DNA of 64,000 nucleotides from JBJXHC01 sp046160825 (lineage in GTDB: Bacteria > Bacteroidota > Ignavibacteria > UBA10030 > UBA6906), in the NCBI GenBank assembly GCA_046160825.1, contig JBJXHC010000097.1, positions 4,778 to 68,777 of the forward strand. Reading direction: 5' to 3'. Each line of letters starts with the position of its first letter. Position 1 is the stretch's first letter. Both the position numbers and the translations under genes were made by a program. Of this stretch, positions 1 through 8,640 are shown piece after piece. Under the pieces are notes generated by a model. The model was not told the origin of the DNA and did no database searches. It worked only from the letters and a program-made list of their open reading frames with translations.

Positions 1-1251
1 GAGAACCATGTATGCATCCGCCAGTCCGGCATATGCAAGCGCGTAGTTGGGGTCCGCAGCAATTGCCTGCTCAAAGTAGGCGATGCTTTTCTTTAATGTA
101 TCCGGAGGAAGTCGCTTGTTCCAAAGATAGCGACCACGCAGGTACAGGTCGTATGCCTGGAGGTTCTCGGTCTGTTTGTTTGCGAGACGGTCCTCCTCTT
201 CAGGAGAGATTTTGGCTTTCAACTCGCGGGCGATTCTTGTTGCAACGTCGTACTGGATTGCAAAGATATTCGCGAGCCCTTGGTTGTATTCTCCTGCCCA
301 GACCTGTTCATCTGTTGCCGCGTCAATCAAGTGCGCCAAGATGCGAACCGAGTCTCCTTCACGCCGGATACTTCCGTCCAGGATTGTTGAGACGTCAAGC
401 TCCCGTCCGATTTCCTGGGGCTGCTTATCGGTGTTCTTGTATCTTCTCATGGACGTCGGTGAGATCACGCGCAGATGTTTGATCTTTGAAAGCTGGGCAA
501 TCACATCTTCCGTAATGCCGTCGCTGAAGTACTCATTTTCCTGCGCTCCACTCATATTCTTGAACGGCAATACTGCGACCCCGAACGCACTTTTCGATTC
601 CGATCTGAAAAAAACCAGTAGTACAACAATCACAATAGCCGTTACCACTGCAGCCAAAGCATACGCTTTCTTCCTCCGTTTGCCAAAGAGCAACCGTCGA
701 GAGACGCTGCTCCCCTTTTCCCACGGAAGGGCAATGCGAAAAATATCCACGGATAGGGTGATGTTCTTCAGCTCACCCTGACCGAGACGTACAAGCGGAA
801 GATCGATCTTGTTTTGGATTTGTCGGGCGACGTCCTCCGAGATACAGATTCCGCCGGGCACTGCAAGCGGCTCAATACGTGCAGCGATGTTGACGCCATC
901 ACCATGAACATTCCTGTCACGCTGAACCACATCGCCAAGATGAATTCCTATGCGCAACACAATGCGTTCATCATGTGATACCGTGGAGTTCCGCTCGTGA
1001 AGTTTCTTTTGGATTTCGACTGCACAGCGGGTGGCATCGAGCGCACTCGGAAACTCAAGGAAGAAAGCATCCCCTGCTGTTTCAATCTCTTTACCGTGGT
1101 GTACTTCTACGAGGGGGCGAACGATCCTGCGTGACTCATCCAAAAGCTCAAGCGCGAGCGACTCATTCTTCTGGGTAAGTGCGCTGTAGCCAACCATGTC
1201 GGTGAATACAATGGCTGCAAGTCTGCGCTGTTCCTTCGACTCTATGGTCAT
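1..1251 (-). CDS. Class III adenylate/guanylate cyclase with TolB-like and TPR regions (C-terminus cut by window edge)
   Basis: Open for 417 codons from an ATG at 1251 to the window edge, so the C-terminus is missing. The N-terminal ~180 residues are a class III cyclase domain: the first metal-binding Asp is in VFTDMVGYS, the second in ETAGDAFFLEF with the nearby Lys, and the Asn and Arg expected for transition-state stabilisation are in GDGVNIAARIEP, so the domain looks active. A membrane helix follows near residues 205-230 (ALAAVVTAIVIVVLL), then a TolB-N-like segment (VAVLPFKNMSG) and at least two TPR-type helix pairs (AIAADPNYALAYAGLADAY). Proteins of this layout make cyclic nucleotides from a cytoplasmic domain and carry a helical repeat region beyond the membrane segment. 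The Lys suggests ATP, but substrate cannot be decided from sequence alone. Confidence 0.88.
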   Translation of the reverse strand, partial: MTIESKEQRRLAAIVFTDMVGYSALTQKNESLALELLDESRRIVRPLVEVHHGKEIETAGDAFFLEFPSALDATRCAVEIQKKLHERNSTVSHDERIVLRIGIHLGDVVQRDRNVHGDGVNIAARIEPLAVPGGICISEDVARQIQNKIDLPLVRLGQGELKNITLSVDIFRIALPWEKGSSVSRRLLFGKRRKKAYALAAVVTAIVIVVLLVFFRSESKSAFGVAVLPFKNMSGAQENEYFSDGITEDVIAQLSKIKHLRVISPTSMRRYKNTDKQPQEIGRELDVSTILDGSIRREGDSVRILAHLIDAATDEQVWAGEYNQGLANIFAIQYDVATRIARELKAKISPEEEDRLANKQTENLQAYDLYLRGRYLWNKRLPPDTLKKSIAYFEQAIAADPNYALAYAGLADAYMVL

Positions 1252-1445
1252 TGCTGACCTAAACTAGGTGAGAATTGGGTGCTTTCGCTATGGGAGGATG
1301 GTTATGCAGTTAATGCACCCGATTGCTGCGGCAAACATACCAAAGGGGAAGGTGAGAGTCAACAGGCAGAATAATGAGAAGGGAAGTGCTATGCTTCTAT
1401 TCCAACATCGGGAGGGCTGGTTACGTCGAGAGGGTTGTTAACATG

Positions 1446-1997
1446 CTATTCAAACTCCTCCGCTCGCCAACCTTTACCTCCATTCAGTCCAAGCTGTTTT
1501 AATACCTTGTCAGTATACGCCCCAACATATTCATCCACCGTCTTTGGTACGAAGTATAGTGGTGACGAAATCGGCATGATGACGGCTCCGTAGCCGGAGA
1601 GTCTCGCGCATTGTTCCAGCGAAAGCGTGGAGAGCGGAGTTTCGCGTACACAGATGATGAGCCTGTAGCGTTCTTTCAGACAGACCTGCGCAGTACGGGT
1701 GATCAGCGTATCGCCGATGCCGGAAGCAATCTTGCCAAGGGTGGATGTCGAGGCGGGGAGAATAACAAACGCATCAAAGTGATTCGAACCGGACGCCATC
1801 GGGGCCGTCAGGTCGTCATCAGAGAACGACCCTTTGATGTACGGCTTCAAGTCCTTCTCACTCATGTTAAGTTCATCGCGCAACAACACCTTGCCCCATG
1901 AGCTGACGATGAGGTACTTATCTGCCTCGCACTTCTTGAGGAAATCCAATGCATATACTGCACCAGACGAGCCGGTAATACCAACGACGATTTTCAT
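1446..1997 (-). CDS. ubiX: UbiX-family flavin prenyltransferase
   Basis: 183 residues, the usual UbiX length. The N-terminus KIVVGITGSSGAVYA is the FMN-binding strand-loop of the family; the central LPASTSTLGKIASGIGDTLITR and the later VRETPLSTL are the other hallmarks. UbiX makes the prenylated FMN cofactor used by UbiD-type decarboxylases. It lies downstream of a UbiA-type prenyltransferase on the same strand, and the pair fits quinone synthesis. With a Chlorobi-like gene set, the futalosine menaquinone route (MqnP, UbiX-like partner) is the likelier pathway than ubiquinone; that is inference. No UbiD-like decarboxylase is in the window. Confidence 0.9.
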   Translation of the reverse strand: MKIVVGITGSSGAVYALDFLKKCEADKYLIVSSWGKVLLRDELNMSEKDLKPYIKGSFSDDDLTAPMASGSNHFDAFVILPASTSTLGKIASGIGDTLITRTAQVCLKERYRLIICVRETPLSTLSLEQCARLSGYGAVIMPISSPLYFVPKTVDEYVGAYTDKVLKQLGLNGGKGWRAEEFE

Positions 1998-2022
1998 GTT
2001 GATTGGATGCCTTCAAATGGAA

Positions 2023-2106
2023 TACTGATTACACAGATGATACTGATTTCACAGATCGAATAAATCCCATCCTTTTTGATCCGCTCTTTCAGTGTCATCT
2101 GTGTTC
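2023..2106. repeat. Short noncoding repeat unit with two direct copies and an inverted copy
   Basis: In the 129-base gap between ubiX and ubiA, tactgattacacagatga (2023-2040) is followed directly by tactgatttcacagatcg (2041-2058). A third, inverted copy reads tcatctgtgt at 2095-2104 and matches acacagatga at 2031-2040 as 10-base arms. From memory, blocks of this kind are scattered between genes in many environmental genomes and often precede GxxExxY-type genes, but no such gene is here. It probably is a remnant or a dispersed repeat. Confidence 0.55.
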
Positions 2107-2126
2107 TATTTTCTTTCGCGCGAATC

Positions 2127-2960
2127 TCACACATAAACCCCTATCAAGACCATTGCAAAGACTGCAAACCCGGCCACGGCATTGATCTTGAAGAATGCCA
2201 GTTCCACGTCTTCGGCTTTTTTCTGTTCAAGATAAAGAAGATAGCCGGTGAGCAACAGCAGTGGCAGCGCCATCAACGAAAACACCGAATAGAAGAACAA
2301 CGCTATCAGCAGTCCGAATGCAACGAGATGAAAATAACCGGAAAACTTCAGTGCCTTCTCTCTGCCGAACCGTGACGGGAAGGAATACAACGATGCCTTC
2401 CTATCAAACTCCTCATCGAGTGTTGCGTAGATGATATCAAATCCCGCAACCCAGAATAATGTGAAGAGTGAAAGAATGGCCGGGGCAGGGAGATTCTCGA
2501 ATGATGGCGAGACGGCAAACCATCCGCCGAGTGGTCCCATAGCCAGTCCCAACCCGACTCCAAAATGCGCCAGAGGCGTGTAGCGCTTCATGGTCGGATA
2601 GACAATGAAGACGGCGAGAGGAATCGGCGACATATAAAAACAAAAGTCAGAGATGAAATATGCCGAGCCGAAGTAGAGCGCAAGTCCTGCAATCATTACC
2701 CAGCTTGCTTCCCAGAGTGTCATTCTGCCGCTCGGTAAATCACGCGTTGCCGTACGTGGATTCTTCGCATCGATGCGCCGGTCGATGATACGATTGAGAG
2801 CAAAGGCAACCGTACGCGCACCGGTAGCCGCAGTGAGAACAAGGATCATGATGCGAAGCGGGGGAACGGTGTCTCTCGCGGCAAGAAACACTCCACTGTA
2901 AATCAGAGGGAGAGAAAATAGGGTGTGTTCGATTTTTACAAAGGAGAAGAACTTGCGCAC
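2127..2960 (-). CDS. UbiA-family polyprenyltransferase (MqnP-like)
   Basis: 277-residue integral membrane protein with 8-9 hydrophobic segments. The first Asp-rich prenyl-diphosphate/Mg2+ site is NRIIDRRIDAKNPRTATRD and the second is DIIYATLDEEFDRKA, both typical of UbiA/MenA/MqnP enzymes. The short N-terminus (FVKIEHTLFSLP) is shared with 4-hydroxybenzoate and MqnP-type enzymes. It transfers a polyprenyl chain to an aromatic or naphthoate acceptor in quinone synthesis. The start lies 3 bases after the stop of the S23 gene, so the two are probably co-transcribed. Adjacent UbiX supports a quinone role; substrate not resolved. Confidence 0.88.
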   Translation of the reverse strand: MRKFFSFVKIEHTLFSLPLIYSGVFLAARDTVPPLRIMILVLTAATGARTVAFALNRIIDRRIDAKNPRTATRDLPSGRMTLWEASWVMIAGLALYFGSAYFISDFCFYMSPIPLAVFIVYPTMKRYTPLAHFGVGLGLAMGPLGGWFAVSPSFENLPAPAILSLFTLFWVAGFDIIYATLDEEFDRKASLYSFPSRFGREKALKFSGYFHLVAFGLLIALFFYSVFSLMALPLLLLTGYLLYLEQKKAEDVELAFFKINAVAGFAVFAMVLIGVYV

Positions 2961-2963
2961 AGA

Positions 2964-3416
2964 CTACTCAGATTTGGGATGAGAGATGTGGGATGTGGGT
3001 TGCGCAGGATACATCACTTCGGTTTCTTTGACGAAACCTAGCTTCTCATGCCCTTCACTTACGCCTTCCATGAACCGAAAGGTCATCTTGCACAGAACAT
3101 CATATTCCGAACGAAGCTCATTGTAGGTTTTGTCATCAGTAAGTGAGCCGGTCTGAGCGAGAATATCGAGATGTTCTACTGTCTCATGAGCGGAGGCATA
3201 GGCGCGGTTGAGGTACTGAATAAACTCCTTCTTATTCCTCCGCAAGCAATATCCTTCTACGATTTGAGCGGCAACCGACTTGGCTGATCTTCGGATCTGA
3301 CTCCCTTCCTCGTACATTTCAAACTTGGGAAGGGTAAGGGTCATTCGATGAATGTCAACTGCAAGTTTGTGAGCTCGTTGATAGATCTCAAGCCCTCGGT
3401 ATCCCTGTTCACTCAT
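2964..3416 (-). CDS. Four-helix bundle protein of the S23 (23S rRNA intervening sequence) family
   Basis: 150 residues. The core shows the family pattern: LEIYQRAHKLAVDIHRMT, then QIRRSAKSVAAQIVEGY, then an FIQYLNRAYASAHET helix and a fourth helix. The family was first found encoded inside 23S rRNA intervening sequences but is widespread as solitary genes; its function is unknown. Here it sits inside what looks like a guaA-S23-ubiA-ubiX transcript, with 27 bases to guaA and 3 to ubiA. The last ~15 residues (PAQPTSHISHPKSE) are not part of the bundle and probably read through spacer DNA. Confidence 0.85.
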   Translation of the reverse strand: MSEQGYRGLEIYQRAHKLAVDIHRMTLTLPKFEMYEEGSQIRRSAKSVAAQIVEGYCLRRNKKEFIQYLNRAYASAHETVEHLDILAQTGSLTDDKTYNELRSEYDVLCKMTFRFMEGVSEGHEKLGFVKETEVMYPAQPTSHISHPKSE

Positions 3417-3443
3417 ATCTCACATCCTGTACTCGCCGAGCCT

Positions 3444-5006
3444 TCATTCCCACTCAATTGTCGCCGGCGGCTTTGAACTGATGTCGTAAACAACGCGATT
3501 GATTCCCCGGACTTCATTTGTTATGCGGGATGAAATCTGTGCCATCACCTCATGCGGCATGCGGAACCAATCCGCCGTCATGCCGTCAACGCTCGTTACT
3601 GCGCGAATGGCAACAGTATAGTCGTAAGTTCGCCCATCCCCCATCACTCCAACACTCCGAACCGGCAACAACACAACGAATCCTTGCCAGATTTCCTTGT
3701 AGAGTCCGGCTTTTTGGATTTCCTCAACAAAGATTGCATCCGCTTCGCGCAGTAGGTCCAGTCGCTCTCTGGTAATCTCTCCCAGCACCCGTACCGCAAG
3801 TCCCGGACCTGGAAACGGATGCCGCCAGATCAAATCCTCCGGCAGACCAAGGTCGGTCCCGACAGCCCGGACTTCGTCCTTGAATAATTCCCGGAACGGT
3901 TCGATCAACTTCAGGTTCATTTTTTCGGGCAGTCCACCGACATTGTGATGCGTTTTGATGGTGACAGATGGGCCTTTGGCCGAAACAGATTCGATCACGT
4001 CGGGGTAGAGCGTTCCTTGACAAAGAAAATCCACCTGGCCGATTTTCTTTGCCTCTTCTTCAAACACATCAATGAAAAGCTTGCCGATGATCTTGCGCTT
4101 CTGCTCGGGGTCTGTAACACCGGCAAGTCCGGCCAGGAAACGTTCGGTAGCGTCCACGTAATCGAGGTTGATCTTGTAGTTGTCTCGAAACGTCTTCACG
4201 ACGCCCTCAGACTCTCCTTTTCTCATCAGTCCGTTGTCGATATGAATACAATAAAGCTGATCGCCAATCGCCTTGTGAAGAAGCACCGCCGCGACAGAAG
4301 AATCCACTCCGCCGCTGAGAGCACAAATCACTTTCCCGCTTCCCACCTTCTTTTTGATTGTATCCATGGAATCTTGAATGAAGGATGACGAACTCCACCC
4401 GCCTTTGCATTCACAAATTTTATAGACGAAATTCTGAAGAACCTCTCTCCCATTCTTTGTATGCACGACCTCGGGATGGAACTGCACACCATAGATTTTC
4501 CTTTGCAGATTTCTGATGGCACAGATGGGAGCATTATTTGTATGAGCGATGGGTTCAAAACCGGGAGGAGCCTTCGTTAGATGATCGCCGTGACTCATCC
4601 ACACAGTGGTGTGTGCCGAACCGTTGGCACCGAATCCGGCAAACAGATCAGATTGATCATCAATGATGAGATCAGCCTGGCCATATTCGCGCCGAGCGGC
4701 CTTGTCCACTTCGCCGCCGAGTTGATACGCAATGAGTTGCAGTCCGTAGCAAATGCCGAGGACAGGAATGCCAAGATCGAAAATCGTCGGGTCCGAATGC
4801 GGGGCATCCGATTCATAGGTGCTGTGCGGGCTTCCCGAGAGAATAATCCCTTTCGGATTGAGGGCTTTGATCTTCTCTATCGGAAAGTTGTATGGATAGA
4901 GTTCTGAATAGACACCGAGATCGCGGACACGGCGCGTTATGAGCTGAGCGTACTGCGCGCCGTAATCAAGGACGAGGATCAACTCTGAGCGTGACATGAA
5001 TTCCAT
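3444..5006 (-). CDS. guaA: GMP synthase (glutamine-hydrolysing)
   Basis: 520 residues, full length. The N-terminal class I glutamine amidotransferase has its nucleophile Cys in LGICYGLQLIAYQLGG and the His/Glu pair in GVQFHPEVVHT. The ATP pyrophosphatase P-loop is ALSGGVDSSVAAVLLHKAIG, and the C-terminal dimerisation domain ends in KPPATIEWE, the conserved GuaA terminus. It converts XMP to GMP, the last step of guanine nucleotide synthesis. Two in-frame ATGs, 5006 and 4997, are possible; neither has a strong Shine-Dalgarno sequence, and the second gives the more usual start right before ELILVLDYG. It heads the minus-strand group with S23, ubiA and ubiX. Confidence 0.97.
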   Translation of the reverse strand: MEFMSRSELILVLDYGAQYAQLITRRVRDLGVYSELYPYNFPIEKIKALNPKGIILSGSPHSTYESDAPHSDPTIFDLGIPVLGICYGLQLIAYQLGGEVDKAARREYGQADLIIDDQSDLFAGFGANGSAHTTVWMSHGDHLTKAPPGFEPIAHTNNAPICAIRNLQRKIYGVQFHPEVVHTKNGREVLQNFVYKICECKGGWSSSSFIQDSMDTIKKKVGSGKVICALSGGVDSSVAAVLLHKAIGDQLYCIHIDNGLMRKGESEGVVKTFRDNYKINLDYVDATERFLAGLAGVTDPEQKRKIIGKLFIDVFEEEAKKIGQVDFLCQGTLYPDVIESVSAKGPSVTIKTHHNVGGLPEKMNLKLIEPFRELFKDEVRAVGTDLGLPEDLIWRHPFPGPGLAVRVLGEITRERLDLLREADAIFVEEIQKAGLYKEIWQGFVVLLPVRSVGVMGDGRTYDYTVAIRAVTSVDGMTADWFRMPHEVMAQISSRITNEVRGINRVVYDISSKPPATIEWE

Positions 5007-5088
5007 GGAAGGTGATGAAGAACGGAATAAATATAGGGAATTCTCTCTTCAAAATGGAGTCCTTGAAGACTTCTCACTCTTCACCACC

Positions 5089-5117
5089 TTGAGTCGCAAT
5101 TTTGATAATCGTATATT
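5089..5117 (+). promoter_or_regulatory. Sigma70-like promoter for the 5167 gene
   Basis: TTGAGT at 5089-5094, a 17-base spacer and TATATT at 5112-5117, about 50 bases before the ATG at 5167. The same geometry recurs ahead of many other genes in this window. Confidence 0.6.
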
Positions 5118-5166
5118 CACTCGGTACCAAAAACGTCTTCTATACTTGAGTAGCTCTGAGGTGAAC

Positions 5167-5553
5167 ATGACCGAATCTGCAAAATCCCCTCTCGCCATCA
5201 GAATTGTCTTTTCTGTACTAATGGTGTTCATCAGCTTCATAGCCGGAGCAATGATCGGAAGTCTCTTTGTCACTAAAGAGGATGGCCTTGCGGGTGGAGC
5301 CACTGTTTTCCTCGGTGGAGTATTTGGAATGGCGACCGCTCTTGTCGCCGCCATTATGCTCTATCGTTCTTTGGCGCACACGCAACTCAAGACTGCGTTA
5401 CTCATTGCCGGTGGTGCATCAGTCGTGATCACCATATTGCTCGTGTATAGTATTATTAATCGGCAAGCTGCTGTTGGGGAAGACCTCCACAACCTTCGAC
5501 CATCGGGCATTGCACACCAACCGGGTGTAGACAATTCAGTCCAAACCGGTTAA
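5167..5553 (+). CDS. Small membrane protein, unknown function
   Basis: 128 residues from the ATG at 5167, chosen because GAGGTGA lies just upstream and because the longer open frame to 4996 overlaps guaA and has no site. Three predicted membrane helices: IRIVFSVLMVFISFIAGAMI, a Gly/Ala-rich segment (GGATVFLGGVFGMATALVAA), and LLIAGGASVVITILLVYSI. The ~25-residue tail is polar. No family recognised. It has its own promoter-like sequence and is followed after 14 bases by a ferritin-like gene, so the two may be one transcript. Confidence 0.7.
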   Translation: MTESAKSPLAIRIVFSVLMVFISFIAGAMIGSLFVTKEDGLAGGATVFLGGVFGMATALVAAIMLYRSLAHTQLKTALLIAGGASVVITILLVYSIINRQAAVGEDLHNLRPSGIAHQPGVDNSVQTG

Positions 5554-5567
5554 CGAGACAAACAGGC

Positions 5568-6236
5568 ATGCTCACTTTATTCCGCTCACGCTATTACGAT
5601 GTTCTTGCTTCGGTCTATATCTATAACGAGTACCAGGCATATACCAGCTTGGAACGGCTTCTCGCAGCAATCAAAGAAAAATATCCGAATGACTCCACGT
5701 TCATCCACGCGGTGAGCAAACATACGCAAGACGAACGGAAGCACTACCGCATGTTCAAGAGTTACTTCGAACATGAAAACCGGATGCCTCTGGCAGTGGA
5801 CAGCATGTATGGATACATCGACCAGTTCGTGAAGTGGATTTTCGGGCGAACGCTGGAGGAATTGAACGAACGACAAATCCTGGAGAGCGATGATCTGTTT
5901 TTCAAACTCTGCAGGGTCATCATGATGACGGAGTTTCGGGGAATGAAACAGGTTGATGTGTTGCTCCGGTCAGGCATTGTGCAACGGCATCCATCCCTTC
6001 TGCGCATCTTCAAGGTTATCGAACATGACGAGCCTTCTCACTGTTTTCCGTACAAGCGCTGGCTTGAGGAACGTGGTGCCCATCTTCCCGGCTTCGAGGA
6101 GCGGTTCACCGATCTATGGGTACATTACTCGCTGATGCTTGTCACGATGCCGATTCTGTTCCTGAATGTTCAGTCGCGGCGACTTGCAGTTTTCTATGAT
6201 CAGAAGGAAGAATCCAAGTTTCTGGTACTGCCGTAA
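5568..6236 (+). CDS. Ferritin-like di-iron domain protein
   Basis: 222 residues, helical, with carboxylate and His residues placed as in ferritin-like di-iron bundles: Glu21 in YNEYQAY, Glu56 and His59 in DERKH (ExxH), a Glu in MMTEFRGMKQ, and EHDEPSH later. Such proteins bind two irons and act in redox, oxygen or hydroxylation chemistry; the exact reaction cannot be told. The C-terminal ~40 residues (VHYSLMLVTMPILFLNV) could be an amphipathic or membrane-contacting helix. It may be co-transcribed with the preceding small membrane protein. Confidence 0.7.
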   Translation: MLTLFRSRYYDVLASVYIYNEYQAYTSLERLLAAIKEKYPNDSTFIHAVSKHTQDERKHYRMFKSYFEHENRMPLAVDSMYGYIDQFVKWIFGRTLEELNERQILESDDLFFKLCRVIMMTEFRGMKQVDVLLRSGIVQRHPSLLRIFKVIEHDEPSHCFPYKRWLEERGAHLPGFEERFTDLWVHYSLMLVTMPILFLNVQSRRLAVFYDQKEESKFLVLP

Positions 6237-6282
6237 CCTCAATATCAACCTCTCCCCGGTTGTCCACAATGCAAGAAAGCGC

Positions 6283-6311
6283 TTGCTTTAATCGTTGTCC
6301 GGCACTATACT
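6283..6311 (+). promoter_or_regulatory. Sigma70-like promoter for the secreted protein gene at 6482
   Basis: TTGCTT at 6283-6288, 17-base spacer, TATACT at 6306-6311. An inverted repeat, GCAAG-aaagcg-CTTGC (6271-6286), overlaps the -35 box and could be an operator. Predicted start of transcription is near 6318, which leaves a leader of about 165 bases before the ATG. Confidence 0.5.
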
Positions 6312-6481
6312 GTTTGAAGTGATTCAATGCCTTGAGAGTATACACATTTCGGCGAACCGGGCAAGTCGGAACCCTCAAGCTTGCAGTTCAGCTTCCTCCT
6401 TTCAACACGACCTGCGGTTGGTGTTGTCCGGAGATCTTAGAATCCGCTTTTCATTACATCACATTCCAGCGAGGTGAAATC

Positions 6482-7159
6482 ATGTCGCGTTCATTTTTCC
6501 TCCTTATTGCCTGGTTCCTTTGTTGCACCACTGATTCTCTCACACAGAAAACCAGCAAGCAGCTTCTCGCCGAAGGCTACAAACGATATCCCATTCCTCA
6601 TTGCACAATCACGTACGAACTTTCGGGGCAACATCAGGGGACCGAGACAATCTTCTTCGATCGCTATGGACTCCGTGAAACAAAGTTGACAAATACTGAA
6701 ATCAAGGCGGGAAGTATGTCCGTGAAGACCAACACTCTCACCATCATGGACGGCGAGATAACATACTCGGTCGATCTTGACAAGAAAACAGGATCGAAGA
6801 TCACCAACACCTTGCTCACAACACTTACCCAAAAACTCGACGAGAAGGACCTTGCAAAAATGGGTGAGACGATGATGAAACGGATGGGGGCAAAGAAGAC
6901 GGGAACCGGAGATGTCGCCGGAAAGAAATGTGACGTCTGGGAGGTTTCAAGTTTCGGCACGAGTACATGGGTTTGGAATGCCATCACTTTGAAAAGCGAG
7001 ACCAATATGGCAGGGATGAAGATCCGTAACGCTGCAAGCAAGGTCGACGAGTCAGCAATACCGGAAGAAAAATTTGCACTCCCGACTGATGTTGTATTCG
7101 AAGATAAGGGCAGCGTGCAAGATGCGATGAAGAAGATGAAACAAGGAAAGAAGAAATAG
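6482..7159 (+). CDS. Secreted protein of unknown function
   Basis: 225 residues from the ATG at 6482, which has GAGGTGA 5 bases upstream and opens a clear signal peptide (SRSFFLLIAWFLCCTTDSLTQ). The open frame continues upstream to 6332, but that part encodes no signal peptide and is probably leader. The mature part is basic and beta-rich, with repeated Thr/Lys stretches, and a segment (GKKCDVWEVSSFGTSTWVW) like those in small periplasmic DUF4412-type proteins. The last 15 residues are Lys/Met-rich. It ends 4 bases before the radical SAM start, so translation may be coupled. Confidence 0.7.
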   Translation: MSRSFFLLIAWFLCCTTDSLTQKTSKQLLAEGYKRYPIPHCTITYELSGQHQGTETIFFDRYGLRETKLTNTEIKAGSMSVKTNTLTIMDGEITYSVDLDKKTGSKITNTLLTTLTQKLDEKDLAKMGETMMKRMGAKKTGTGDVAGKKCDVWEVSSFGTSTWVWNAITLKSETNMAGMKIRNAASKVDESAIPEEKFALPTDVVFEDKGSVQDAMKKMKQGKKK

Positions 7160-7163
7160 GGTT

Positions 7164-8219
7164 TTGCCGACAGCCAATAAAGGCCGTGCAGCCGGCTTCA
7201 ATACGCCCAACCGATTCGAGCAGACACACCTCGAACCAATTGATATCGATCTTCAATATGAGGAAGAGCAACCGCCGGTTCCCACCACCTTCTATATCGA
7301 TTCCTCAAAATCCATCCTCGCAAAGAACAACAGTCCCGACCTGCCATTCGACTATAGCATCAATCCCTATCGCGGATGCGAGCATGGATGCATTTATTGC
7401 TATGCGCGTCCATCGCACGAGTACCTCGGATTCTCAGCCGGACTCGACTTTGAAACCAAGATCATGGTCAAGCTGGATGCGCCACATCTGTTGGCGGAAA
7501 CACTACGGAAAAAATCGTGGCAGCCACAAATGGTGGCATTCTCCGGCAATACCGATTGTTATCAGCCTGTCGAGCGATCACTGCAACTCACGCGCAAGTG
7601 TCTCGAAGTGTTTCTCGATTTCCGCAATCCCGTCGGACTCATCACGAAAAACGCTCTGATAACCCGCGACATCGACATCCTGCAAGAAATGGCCAAGCTG
7701 AACATTGTTCACGTCATGCTTTCGATTACGACGCTCGACCCGAACGTTGCGCGACGGATGGAGCCGCGCACTTCGACGCCTGCCAACCGACTGAAGGCAA
7801 TTGAGCTGCTCGCAAAGGCAGGCATTCCGGTTGGCGTCAATGCGGCGCCCATTATTCCCGGGCTGACAGATGAAGAACTTCCGGCAATCCTCACCGCAGC
7901 ATCGGATCACGGCGCAGTGAGTGCCGGCTACATTCTTGTACGACTCCCCGGAGCCGTTGAGCCATTGTTTCTTGAATGGGTCCAGCGGGAATTCCCTGAT
8001 CGGGCTGCCAGGATACTCAACCGTATCAAGGATACGCGGCAAGGCGAATTGAGTGATTCACGGTTTGGGAAGAGAATGTCAGGTGAAGGCGAGATCGCGA
8101 GGACAATCAAGGACCTGTTCGTTGTCCATGCGAGGAAACACGGCTTGAACAAACGGTGGAGCGGACTTTCGACTGAGCATTACAGGCGGGTACATCAGAC
8201 ACAGTTGGAGATGTTCTAA
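7164..8219 (+). CDS. PA0069-family radical SAM protein
   Basis: 351 residues from a TTG codon; no ATG fits the conserved N-terminus. The [4Fe-4S] site is C72-x3-C76-x2-C79 in NPYRGCEHGCIYCYAR, the variant seen in spore photolyase-like and PA0069 enzymes. VAFSGNTDCYQP, LITKNALITRDIDIL and PIIPGLTDEE are further family blocks. The function of PA0069 proteins is not established; DNA or nucleotide repair is often guessed from the spore photolyase similarity. It follows the secreted protein after 4 bases and converges on gcvH. Confidence 0.9.
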   Translation: MPTANKGRAAGFNTPNRFEQTHLEPIDIDLQYEEEQPPVPTTFYIDSSKSILAKNNSPDLPFDYSINPYRGCEHGCIYCYARPSHEYLGFSAGLDFETKIMVKLDAPHLLAETLRKKSWQPQMVAFSGNTDCYQPVERSLQLTRKCLEVFLDFRNPVGLITKNALITRDIDILQEMAKLNIVHVMLSITTLDPNVARRMEPRTSTPANRLKAIELLAKAGIPVGVNAAPIIPGLTDEELPAILTAASDHGAVSAGYILVRLPGAVEPLFLEWVQREFPDRAARILNRIKDTRQGELSDSRFGKRMSGEGEIARTIKDLFVVHARKHGLNKRWSGLSTEHYRRVHQTQLEMF

Positions 8220-8231
8220 GACCGGAATCGT

Positions 8232-8612
8232 TTATTTTCCTATCAGCGCTTTGTATGCAGACGCGCTGAGCAGCGAAGCAACTTCACTCGTGTTGGTCAT
8301 CTTCATTTTCACCATCCATCCCTTGCCGTACGGATCGGTGTTCACAAGCTCCGGTGTTTTCTCGAGATCCTTATTGACCTCAGTAACAGAGCCGTTGAGA
8401 GGGGCATACAGGTCGGAGACTGCCTTCACGGCTTCGATCGTGCCGAATGAATCGTGCTGCTTCAAGGTTTTTCCCGCAGCAGGCAATTCAACAAACACCA
8501 CATCTCCCAATTCGCCCTGTGCATACTCGGTTATTCCAACCGTGCCGGTATCGCCATCAATCGACACCCACTCGTGGTCCTTGGTGTATTTCAGATTCTC
8601 GGGGAAGTTCAT
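8232..8612 (-). CDS. gcvH: Glycine cleavage system H protein
   Basis: 126 residues, full length. The lipoylated residue is Lys63 in GTIEAVKAVSDLYAP, followed by the expected NGSVTEVN turn. GcvH shuttles the aminomethyl group between the P, T and L proteins and can also act as a lipoate relay. No other gcv genes are in the window. It lies 28 bases after accC and probably belongs to the efp-accB-accC-gcvH transcript; lipoylated and biotinylated carrier proteins share a fold, but the grouping is more likely operonic convenience. Confidence 0.97.
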   Translation of the reverse strand: MNFPENLKYTKDHEWVSIDGDTGTVGITEYAQGELGDVVFVELPAAGKTLKQHDSFGTIEAVKAVSDLYAPLNGSVTEVNKDLEKTPELVNTDPYGKGWMVKMKMTNTSEVASLLSASAYKALIGK

Positions 8613-8640
8613 GATCGTTCCTTTTCTGGTTGGCTATGGT

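Noticed and set aside
2976..3000. gatgtgggatgtggg repeat
   Set aside because: Only two short copies, inside the end of the S23 gene.
5028..5054. TATATTTA upstream of guaA as a promoter
   Set aside because: No -35 at a spacing of 17; only a TTTTG 14 bases away.
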